Origin: Pezicula radicicola
Lineage: Eukaryota; Ascomycota; Leotiomycetes; Helotiales; Dermateaceae
Length of the DNA: 64,000 nt
Assembly (NCBI GenBank): GCA_003008705.1
Contig: PDUO01000045.1
Location: forward strand, 48,636-112,635
Direction of reading: 5' to 3'
The notes beneath the pieces were generated by a model. The model ran no database searches, was not told the DNA's origin, and saw only the letters and a program-made list of their open reading frames with translations. Both the position numbers and the translations under genes were made by a program. Of this stretch, positions 54,861 to 64,000 are shown one piece after another. Within the stretch, counting starts at the first letter, position 1; every line of letters starts with the position of its first letter.

Positions 54861-55790
54861 TAGATTGCAGGGATGAGTTTCTGACAGAATTTGTATAGGT
54901 CTGGAATTGGCTGGGATGCGAAGACGTAGTCAGGGCCTGCGAAAGTGCTAAAGGTTGTTTCTATCCTGTTAGGTTGGTCTATTTGATCTGTGTCTAGTCG
55001 CTGGGTAGGCTGGACATTGGCGATACCCGAGGTTAAGTTCAATATATCTGATGATATTTTGTCTTCCGAGACTCAATCTATGTTCTTATTAATATTGTAT
55101 TAAAGTGAGCCTGCTGCTGGGGTGTCAAAAAGTTCCCTTGACGATACTCTGAACTACGAACCTCTGATGGCTAGTAATGCTAAGCAAGTCGGCAACCTCG
55201 AAGCTTGAAATATATGGATGTGCTGTGTTAAGTGGCTATTGACTCTGGTTTTTAGAATATGGAGGTTCAACCTGACACGTCGGTAATATATTAAGCTGGC
55301 GTTTGTGAAGGCCAATAGTTTCTCTTCTACCAACTACACTCTAGTAAGCTCCTCAGATTTCTATCAAGTATTGTCTTATTCTTCTAGCTCTTACCCCACG
55401 GTATACTAAGGTTGTTTACCGTCGCAACGCTATACTATTCCGCGCCGTCTTATTGATGCCGAGGAACATATCTAACGTACAATTAGTCCAGCAATAATCC
55501 TTCAGGGTGCAGTGAGCGTATATCCACTTTTACGATTACAGGGTGCTACTTGTAGAGTAAACGATACTAATATGACCGCTATTCTATTATGGGTGTATAG
55601 CCTCTATGCATAAGCCCTTCGGTCCCTCACAGCCCTGTAGTACGGGCTGTTCGGCTCCCCGTACGGTTGAATCCTAGGGCTGTCCCACCACCTGTGCCGT
55701 AGGAGCTGAAGCCCCTAAACAGCGTAGAAATAACAGTAAGAAAAGCGGTTAGGGATTACATGCATTCCCGGCTTGGCGCACAAGCGTACA
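54861..55790. other. no supported gene
   Basis: AT-rich and mixed sequence, with short CCCGTACGG/GTACGGGC-type complementary phrases near 55630-55670 that could pair locally. No frame or known repeat is recognised. Confidence 0.35.
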
Positions 55791-55799
55791 AGGTGAGGG

Positions 55800-56379
55800 G
55801 CTTAACTTGATAGAACAGCTTTGAGGCTCCCTTAAAATCCACAAGCTTAACGCTCAATGCAAATATGAGGCTATTTTGTATTCCCGGGGCAGCTATCCCG
55901 AGTTCGATCAGACTAACTTCCTAGACTATCAAGTCTTAAAAATTAGTCGCAACCTCTATGCCGCGCTTATAGCATATAGGTATCTAGATCGCACTAGACT
56001 ATTATAGGCAGACGCTATCTATATTAACCAAGAAGATACAGTCAAGAAGACTCAACAAGTCGCCATCACGGCTGATATCTATAGCAAGGCAAGAAGAGTA
56101 TAAGCCTGGCTTGCGCTAGCCTTGAAATATACAACGGAAGTTATAAAGTTCATGATACGATTAGCGTCGAAGGCAGAGTCTTCTCCGGTTGGGTCAAAGA
56201 AATGTGCTGAGAAGAAATCCCAGATTGCAGTTAGCCAAGGCAAGCTGCCCTGTGTGAGGTGGTTGACACTCTGGAAGCTAGGATACTACATTAAAAGAAA
56301 TTCTACCTTATCACAATTGCTAGTTCTGCCTGTCAATGCTTTTGCTAGGATAAGCCAGAGTGGTTCCAAAGTAGAATAG
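55800..56379 (+). pseudogene. HET-domain protein relic 3
   Basis: In one frame from about 55855 I read CKYEAILYSRGSYPEFDQTN, ISRNLYAALIAYRYLDRTRL, ADAIYINQEDTVKKTQQVAI and ADIYSKARRV, which is the HET core (normally WIDAICINQ...QVALM..IY..A..V). It continues past RRV into TTEVIKFMIRLASKAESSPV and GKLPCVRWLTLWKLGYYI, ending at 56379. Stops are TAG 56005-56007, exactly where the HET Trp before (I/A)DAICINQ belongs, and TAA 56101-56103. Only the central part survives. Confidence 0.75.
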
Positions 56380-57363
56380 ACAATACATTCGTGAGAAAAG
56401 CAAGGTACTTCTTGTAGTTAATTAATGAGAGAGGGAAAAATGCTGGGTTATATATGCAATATAGACTACTTGTCTTGTTATATATTTGAGTGGTTATCGC
56501 AATAATATCAAAGATTGCGCCTGTAATAACCATGGCATTGAGCATTTCTAGATAAGGTAAGCAATGGAAAGGGGCCTACATGGCAGTAATATAGCTCCCA
56601 TTGAGTAACAAAGCCCATTCAGAGGCTAATAATAGGCAAAACTCCGGTACCTAAGAAGGTAGATAGTCTTAATTGAGAATATCAATGGGCTGCTATTGAT
56701 TATCCTTGGCTTTAGTGTCTGCATCCTCCGGATTTGTCTTGTGACATCTGTAGTACAGCCTAGCCAAATGAACATACCTGACGGGTAAATACCTCCTGGT
56801 GAAATCAGTAGAAGCCTTGGCTACAGTTCTGTTATAATCTATCACTATAGGATATGGTGATCTTGTCATTGCCAGCATTGTATAAACTCTGTTGTAGTTA
56901 TGAAACAGTCCTAATTGCTCATCTACTTCCCAAGAAGGTTGTCCATGAGATAATAGTTCCTATTACCTACCATATTAATCAAGCAGTCAAAAGATGTCCC
57001 ATTGCTATACAAGTTCCCAGGCAGGCTCGAGCCCTCCTAGCCTTAATTGCCTTTCTCCAAGCAGAACTTGCCTCAGAGCTCCGCAAAGTGTTTCAAGTGC
57101 TTGTGCAAAAGCAGTCCAGCCCATAGTGAAATGTCTACAGGACATGATCAGCTCTGTGGCCAAGGCAACTCCTTGAACAATCCATACTCTATTGAATCAC
57201 AAATAAGACATGGGATAGTCGATGTGAGCTTCAATGGCATTGTTGATGAGATTTTGCGCTTTGCCATTGCAGATATTGACAGAAGGAAAGCCCATAAATA
57301 ATCAAGGTTTGCTAACTTTATTACTGACTCCGAAAGACTCTACCTTTGATGCTGTCCGCTTTG
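56380..57363. other. no supported gene
   Basis: Short frames on both strands without recognisable motifs, apart from a plus-strand stretch near 56990-57120 (PRQARALLALIAFLQAELAS) of unknown origin. It may be decayed repeat or HET C-terminal sequence. Confidence 0.3.
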
Positions 57364-58081
57364 CTAAAGAAAAGAAGCTATGTTATCGAGGTATGAATAT
57401 TCCAGGACGAGGTGAAACTGACCGATGCTGACTGTGTTAAGATTAGTAATTGGTTCCTCGTAACAAACTCCCCGAATGTTGACAATATTTGGATGTCCGC
57501 GTAGTTGCTGCCGTGTAAGAATGCGTAACTCAAGCGTCACCTGTGCAAGAATTCTATCGAAATGCTTGGTAAGGTCACTGTCGTTGTGGCCTAAAGGTTG
57601 CGTGCGTTTTATGGTAATATAGGCGCCACTAGGAATATTCCCAACCTCTACAACAATATGCGCACTAGACCTTACAAATCCAGATGCGTTAGTAGAATAC
57701 ACTTTTGCCAAATCTTTGTAATGAAAGATGGGGAGTCTACTCGAATGAATTACTTTTATGAAATTGATGGTGGGCATTAAGGGTTGTTTCTCCCCGCCGT
57801 TAGAAGGGGAGCTCAAGCTTCCAAAGCTTGAACTGCTCGGCCAGAGTGAGAACGACATATTGCTGCTGATATTGCTCAATAATGATTATGTTACGATGGG
57901 GAAAACTTTGCGGGAGTTCTTTCGGCGCTCTTAGAAGGTTCAAGTTGAAGACGGCGGGGAGTAGGCGGCTGAGTTGCTGTATATTTTGACGTGTCACCTG
58001 TGTACATATATATTTGTATGTTACACCGAACGTACCACTAGACGGTGTCAGAATTGTCGGCCCACGCTGTAGCGAACACAC
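57364..58081 (-). pseudogene. truncated protein-kinase N-lobe
   Basis: The minus-strand frame from 57879 contains GAYITIKRTQPLGHND (VAIK-like Lys), then a helix LAQVTLELRILTRQQLRGHP, NIVNIRGVCYE and FHLVLEYSYLDNIASFL, a typical N-lobe through the hinge. A TAA ends it at 57364, before the catalytic loop, so HRD and DFG are absent. An overlapping frame (58081-57800, LLPAVFNLNLLRAPKELPQS) suggests a frameshifted upstream part. Kinases of this style occur in fungal self/non-self recognition and NLR-like genes, which would suit the HET relics nearby, but that is inference. Confidence 0.6.
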
Positions 58082-58089
58082 CTTTTACT

Positions 58090-60586
58090 TAGATACAGTA
58101 AGACAGAGATAGTAGTTTCGAAACTCTATATAGCCTGGAATGAACAGACAATCAATCAGTAATAGCCTAGTGGAACTTAGGTATCTAAGTATTAAGTACC
58201 TGTTAGTAAGATCATCATTTATACTAATAAGACCACATTGATATCTACTACTTACTAGTTTCTGTTACTGTTTTCACAGCATTCAACATTGTAGATAATT
58301 CTAATTCAAGAGCCGCTTGTGCTGCGTAGTTCGTCATCTTATCTCTAGGACTTGGTCGGTAAATGCGGCATCAACTAATGTAAAGACACTCCTTACTTTT
58401 GCAATTAATTGTACGTAAGATAATACCTTTGTTATTTCCGTCTTCGCCAAGCTTAAGGATTGCTGCGACGTTGCTACATTGGTAGCAGTAGTTTAGTGTA
58501 GACTATACTATAAAAATAATATTGTCGATTATCTCTCTACATCCTTCTATAACAAGTTAATAGGCTCTTACAATAATAAACTTTTGCAAGGGTGACCAAA
58601 CTAGGATAATTGCATAAAATTACTTAAAGTAAATGCCTAAGGCAAAACCGACTTGAAGTAATTTCTCTCCAAAGCCTTAGATATCAGCCATCTTTTCCTA
58701 TTTAGTGGTGTTATTCTGGTTTGAAAATCTGTCGCATAGTTATTCCAGCCGGGGTATCTATTTTCCCGGCCCGAAAGCCAAGCGTTCCTAACCTCCGGAA
58801 CTACGCCTTGACAAGCGGCCGCCGGTGGAAATATTACCCACTTCCGAAATTCGATTGTGTTGAAATCGTTACTTTCAATTACTTTTAATATTCTATTGCT
58901 AGGATGGCCGATATCTTTTGGGGGGTTGGGTGTAGGGTCCTGTTTTTCCATGGTTTTTAAGTACTGGAGGCACGTTAGAACGAAATTTCCCTATTGAACG
59001 AGATCTATTTAGATTGAACTTACTCCGATACCTAGTGATATTTGTATTACTATCTTTTTATTGTTGAGGTTTTACTTACTTGTTGTAAGTAAATGGTAAT
59101 TTGAAGTTGGTGGTATAAAGAGTAAAAGGTGGCCGCGGTAGGGATTGATGCAGTGGCTGTTGTCGTTGGGCAGCATAGGCAGCGGACACGGTATATAGTT
59201 GTACTGAGCCAGAAAGTAAGTATTGTATCCAAAAGTGGCTTAATTTGACTTATCACAGGGAAACTCACCAGGTCTAGACAAATTAAGGATTAATAGATTG
59301 AGAGCTCTTTCCTTCTATACAATAGTCTAGACAAGAAAAAGAAGAAGGCAAAGGCAAAGGCAAAGAAAGAGAAGAAATCCATCACCATTACTACCCTCCC
59401 CCACACCAACCACACCACCAACCATCACTATCATCTGTCAGCAGGAAATCAGGTGATTTGTAGCTACGTAATTAACCTACTTTTGATGTATATATATATA
59501 TCCCTTTAGACCTTACTTTATTCTATAATCGAGTTATCCATCAAAAGACTAATATCATCACAACATCACAACACTACAAACAAACCTCGACTTATCACTA
59601 CACTCGTAACATCTTCCTTTCTTCTCTGATGCTATAGTGTTTCAATTTTAGCAAAAGTGCTCTCATTGACAGCCTTGCCCAATGCACCGCGATTCTCGTA
59701 GAGGCCCACATCATAGCAAGGCAGTATCATCGACATTACACTCTTGCTCGAAAGTATATCTTCATCCTTCAGAATACCCCGATCTATGCAATGCCGCTTA
59801 AGAACTACGGAGTCTTCCTTTATCCAGTTCGTGGTATCCTTATCCTTCGCCGATAGAGCAGTCGAATTTGAGGCCATTTTCGACTTCGAGGATGTGTGTT
59901 GGGTAATGGAGCTAGCACAGAGGTTCGCCCTTGGAAACGGGATGAGAACCTGGTGATTTCTAAGAGGACAGAGAAATAGGAAGGACTATAATCTTTTATT
60001 ACAGCCCCGTTTCCTTGACAGCCCTTCTAAAGTATATTTGGAATCACTCGCTACATCTACCAAAGAAACTTTTCTACAGCTATTAGCGTACACGCATCTC
60101 CAAATGTCAACTACTCCTTGTTCGTTGTCTAACACGGCAGGAAACTAGAAACTTGCTACAAGGGCATGAGGGACTGAAAGTACAACTACCTAGTAGTGTT
60201 ACATTGGGCAAAGCTCTCTGAGCTGTTTGACACTTCAGACAACGACATCCAAGAATAATTGCCAGACGGGGTTAAGCAGCAGAGCTTCGTAGTTTTCGCT
60301 TAGACACGATCTCAGCAGCTGGTACCATATAACAGTAAAGGAATTATACAAGTTAAGACCCCTACACTATATAAAGTAGCCGTAGCCGGCACATTTATAA
60401 GTGGTATAAGAATATTATTATCCCTCCCCAACCAAATATCTTCATCCTATAGACACCTACTACAATCGGCTTCCTTAAGGTGATACACCTACTAAACAAC
60501 GCGCAGGGGCAACAGACCAAGGGATCGTTAACACTATCACCACATGTACACCCTTTTCTACACTTACTAAGTCCGGTTAAACGAGA
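58090..60586. other. mostly gene-free; two small open frames
   Basis: Two minus-strand frames with ATG starts are possible small genes: 58951-58637 (104 codons, MEKQDPTPNPPKDIGHPSNR, later RKWVIFPPAAACQGVVPEVR) and 59877-59632 (81 codons, MASNSTALSAKDKDTTNWIK). Neither has a recognisable domain. A Lys-rich plus-strand phrase (AAGGCAAAGGCAAAGG) at 59348-59372 is a simple repeat. Confidence 0.35.
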
Positions 60587-63500
60587 GATCGTCACCGGAT
60601 TCAGCTATGGAGCTCAAACTCCAGAATCTCTGGGGGAGGGTATTAAAGTTATCAACAGAGATTATAACTGTTCAGCATAGCTTTTTCAGCCTTGGTGAGG
60701 GCTCCATCGGCACTTTACAACTTGTACAAGCAGTACATGAAGATGGACTCCTCATTCATTTCGAAGATATCTTTAGAAATCCCATCCTATCAGACATAGC
60801 CCCCATCGTTACCTAATCTTATAATGTTGTAGCTGCTAACATTCTGCTATTTAAATTGCTTAATAGTGTTAAGGATATGGACCATTTACGTAGCGAAGTA
60901 TGTAGTAGTTGCCAGGTTCCCAAAGACTAGCTCGAAGATGTCTATCCCTGTACCCTACTTCAAGAAGGTTTAATGACACTTTCTAATGAACGTGGTGGAT
61001 ATGTCTCTTAATTTATTTACGATAGTCACTGAATGTGGGTCTTTTCAGGGCTGCGTGGAGTTGATTGGCACAGCAGAATGCCGTTCTGCGCATTGTCCAA
61101 ACAATAGAATATTCATTGGTACAAGGGGTACTTGCACAGGGCATATTGTGGTTGAACGGTACAAGTTTAGAGACTTACTGTTCTGCGGACAAGCAGAAGC
61201 CTATGGAGCTGGAAGACCCTCTAGTTCGATGTTCCATTATTGAAGACTCTAATAGCATCAGCTACTTTGCATAGAGAGCTCATTATGTAATATACGACGG
61301 ATAGTTATTGCATAATATTTTCAACGGCAATGAGAGTATCTACAATAGGGCAACTCCCAGGACCAATGATAAGACTTAAATCTCTTGTAAAATATCTAAA
61401 GAGCGTAGATCACAGCGAAGTACAAGAGTTTTGGCGCTGCCGACTGTCTGGAGCACAAGCACATACATTTCCACAACTCACAACAGTGACATATCGACCA
61501 CTGGCAAATGCTGTCCTTGAACATAATATAGTCTTGAGGAAACGATTCGGCTCCGATTCAACACTAGCCACAGTCATTTGAGCTGCGTGGGCGCTTGTAG
61601 TAGCAAGTTATTCCAACTCCTCAGATGTAGTGTTTGGTGCCGCGGTCAACGGTCGAGCGGCACATGTCCCTGGCATTGATACGATCCTCGGACCAACTAT
61701 CGCAACTATCCCAGTCTGAGTACAATTCAAGGAGCAGTCCGTGGATAGTTTTCTCCACACCATTCAAAACCAAGCAATAGCATCAACCCCATTTGAACAG
61801 ATCGGCCTACAGGCCATAGTAAAAATTAATTCACATACACAAGCGGCCTGCAACTTTCAGAATCTTCTGATTGTACAAAACCCACAAGAATCCGAGGTCA
61901 AGTAGAATTCTCACCGTTGGAACACGACCGCTTAAATGATCTTGCTAGTTTCATAAAGAGGGCAAGAGTAGACTCCGCTAAGCTAACACTATCATTTATG
62001 AAATTAATATCGCCTGAGTCTATTTGAACCCTTAAAGTACTCTTGTTGGGTGTGGAGACGGTCACAAAGGTCCAATGAGACCAGTGGGCAGAAACTACTA
62101 CACTGATATACCTATGGGCAGTGTAGGAGAGCTCCTTCTTGAGGGGCATATACTAGCCTAACCACCTCATCAGCAACCGCCGAGGCTACTGCTGTCGCCT
62201 CTTCTGCTGCCTCGAGCACCGTCGCCGTTTCCGCTGCTGCTGCAACTGGTGGAAGCGTGTTCACAGCTACTGCCTACAATGACTTCTAGATCTCTGATGG
62301 AACCGCCGGTGACGCCCAGGCCAAGGCCAACGCTCTGTTCGCCGACTGCTACCTGAACAATCCCAAGAAAACTACCGAAGTCTTCATTGAAAACCCCTCT
62401 TGGGCATGAAAGACTGGCCTGCCTTTAGGAAGGCGTTTCTATCGGACTGGTGACTTGGTACGCTACGAGAGCGATACCACCATTAAATTTATTGGACAAA
62501 ACGATACACAGGTCAAAATACAGGGTCAGCGGGTCGAACTGAGTGAAATTGAGTATCACCTGGCAAGGCTACTGCCCTCTCTAATTAAAGTTGTTGAAGT
62601 AGTGTTGTTTCAACATGCTGAAAACGATAAGGCAAAGCTGGTTGCTTTTCTTGGGGAAGACTTTGTATAGGCTGGCCATGATAACGTCAATGGTGATATG
62701 GCTTCGATATTGTTAGAAGATCAGTAAAGGTTGAAACTAGTAATCAAGAACCTTTCGTCCGATTTATCTAATTCAGTACCTAGCTACATGATTCCGTTAC
62801 TTTTTGTCTCTCTCGGAACTGTTAGCATCAGGAAAGGTGAACCGAAAGCGGTTGCGTCAGATAGGAGGAGAGCTATCTCGAGAGCAACTTGCTGCCTTTG
62901 CCGCTCCATCAAAAAACCGGCGAGTAGCTTCAACAAGGACAGAGAAACTTCTACAACGTCTGTGGAGTAATATATTAGGTAGTGTTGAAGAAGTATCATA
63001 GGCTCTTACGATAGCTTTTTCCACATGGGAAGGGACTCAATCAACGCGATAAGACTGGTTGCCGGAGCTCGAGATACAGGTCTTCTCATCTCCGCACACC
63101 ATATACTCAAGCACCTAAGGTTGTCAGACATAGCATTGGAAATGTCAAGTTTTGAACCACAGAGGAGCCTTAATATTAAGCTATTTGCCTTGGTTGAAGA
63201 ATTAGGGACTGCCAGATGTATATATGAGGTTGCTTAAAGCTGTAAAGTTAGTGAAGACCTTATTGAGGATATTTATCCTTGCACTACTCTACAGGAAGGC
63301 CTTATAGCTCTTTCCTTGACAAATGATGGTTCAAATGTAGTACAGGAAGTTTTTAAGCTACCTCCGGCACTAGATGTTACGCAATTTCAAGACTCTTAGG
63401 GCAAAGTGGGTCAGCATCATCCCATCCTACGTACAAGGATTGTCCAATTAAGCTAATTCGGTGCACTACAAGCCGTGCTAACAGAGGCAGTTCTATGGCA

Positions 63501-64000
63501 GGTGTCTAATAACCTGTTGTCGTACCTCGAAAGTCTCAAGAAAAAGACAATTAAGTACGGTCATCAACTTGTGAATTATACTATTGCCAACGATTTAGCA
63601 TCGCGCCGCTAATATTTTGTGTAGACAATACACTACGCCATCTACGATAGCTTGTCGTTGCCACGAATACTCCAAGACGTAGAACAAGTTTACTATATCG
63701 CAGTACCGAACCCTACCACCGAATTCAACAACTTTATAAAGTGTCTTAAAGATATTTATCAAGCTACTTCAAAATAGTTCTGGAGCACCCAGCTTACTAG
63801 TATCCTTGGCCCGTCATTCCCTAATCTTCCGGGAGACTCGTACTGGCCTTCAGCAACTACTTCACTCAATTACAGCTTCGATCTCCCGCAACAGCCAGAG
63901 TCAGAAATCACACAGTCAACCATTATCTATACTACATAGGCTCTGATAGTCTCGCGATATTCAGATATAGATGATGTAGTATTTGGCATTACGCTTAGCG
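60587..64000 (+). pseudogene. multimodular NRPS relic (T-C-A-T-C), continues past the window
   Basis: Non-ribosomal peptide synthetase fragments in collinear order. A carrier domain at 60607-60816 reads LQNLWGRVLKLSTEIITVQH, FFSLGEGSIGTLQLVQAV (Ser kept, GGDS changed to GEGS). A condensation domain starts LEDVYPCTLLQEGLM near 60932, with HYVIYDG near 61280 and [36 protein letters not shown]. The adenylation domain is reduced to its end: GSVGELLLEGHILA, then [39 protein letters not shown] and [21 protein letters not shown] second carrier has FFHMGRDSINAIRLVAGARD, followed by a second condensation domain IEDIYPCTTLQEGLIALS. Stops include TAG 60928-60930, TAA 61009-61011, TAG 61302-61304 (Trp of HHxxxDGWS), TGA 61579-61581 and TGA 61717-61719. 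Most of the adenylation core, about 400 residues, is missing. Confidence 0.9.
62155..62349 (+). other. GC-rich foreign segment inside the NRPS adenylation domain
   Basis: Between LLLEGHILA and YLNNPKKT, which are adjacent in normal adenylation domains (apart from RG), lie about 195 extra bases. They are much richer in G and C than the surroundings and translate in frame as an Ala/Ser/Thr-rich stretch (SSATAEATAVASSAASSTVA), then VFTATAYNDF, a TAG, and ISDGTAGDAQAKANALFADC. The last part resembles the core of small secreted fungal proteins. It therefore looks like a piece of another gene inserted here. Confidence 0.6.

Noticed and set aside
960..64000. Reassigned genetic code (TAG/TAA read as Gln)
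   Set aside because: Intact genes in the window (lipocalin-fold, MpaB-like, Ulp1, the divergent pair) end at ordinary stops and contain no internal TAR codons, and the relics also carry frameshifts, deletions and lost active-site residues.
1..64000. tRNA or rRNA genes
   Set aside because: I saw no sequence with convincing tRNA box A/box B spacing or rRNA-like blocks, though a covariance-model scan would be more sensitive.

Overview
The window looks like an accessory, probably subtelomeric segment of a filamentous ascomycete (Pezizomycotina, most likely a Sordariomycete). The grounds are introns of 50-92 bases with CTAAC/CTGAC-type branch sites, fungal Zn2Cys6 regulators, HET-domain genes, fungal megasynthase pieces, short TTAGGG-type motifs scattered inside the sequence, and AT-rich tracts that resemble repeat-induced point mutation (RIP). 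Two gaps of unknown bases are present (32512-32576 and 40126-40127). All family calls rest on reading motifs by eye; no database search was possible.

Most genes are relics. Their frames are long and recognisable but are broken mainly by TAG/TAA codons where glutamine or tryptophan is expected, plus a few TGA codons and single-base frameshifts. Left to right: 1-560 AT-rich tract; 1.0-6.5 kb a decayed polyamine-catabolism group (Zn2Cys6 regulator, agmatinase-like ureohydrolase, flavin amine oxidase); 7.4-10.8 kb two intact genes (lipocalin-fold Diels-Alderase/kievitone-hydratase-like protein and MpaB-type oxygenase); 11-12.5 kb AT-rich DNA with a TA-flanked inverted-repeat element; 12.5-18.4 kb relics of a short-chain dehydrogenase, a second Zn2Cys6 regulator and a Baeyer-Villiger monooxygenase; 18.4-24.1 kb relics of a HET protein, a membrane protein and a coiled-coil protein; 27-35 kb relics of a trans-enoyl reductase, an MFS transporter, two small membrane proteins (one UstYa-like) and the C-terminal methyltransferase-reductase end of a polyketide synthase; 35.8-37.9 kb a pyruvate-decarboxylase-type relic.

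Two islands look preserved. At 39.9-43.1 kb a palindromic tandem array precedes a gene for an acidic-repeat protein with a complete Ulp1-type Cys-protease triad. At 47.25-50.04 kb two intact spliced genes diverge from a 274-base promoter: a PD-(D/E)XK-nuclease-like protein and a nuclear-looking protein of unknown family. These stand out because almost everything around them carries stop codons.

From 50 kb to the end there are relics again: a second MFS transporter, two more HET proteins, a truncated protein kinase, and a multimodular non-ribosomal peptide synthetase running off the right edge. The synthetase carries a GC-rich foreign segment inside an adenylation domain. The mix of secondary-metabolism genes (synthases, reductase, oxygenases, transporters, regulators) suggests remains of one or more biosynthetic clusters, but no complete pathway can be reconstructed here.
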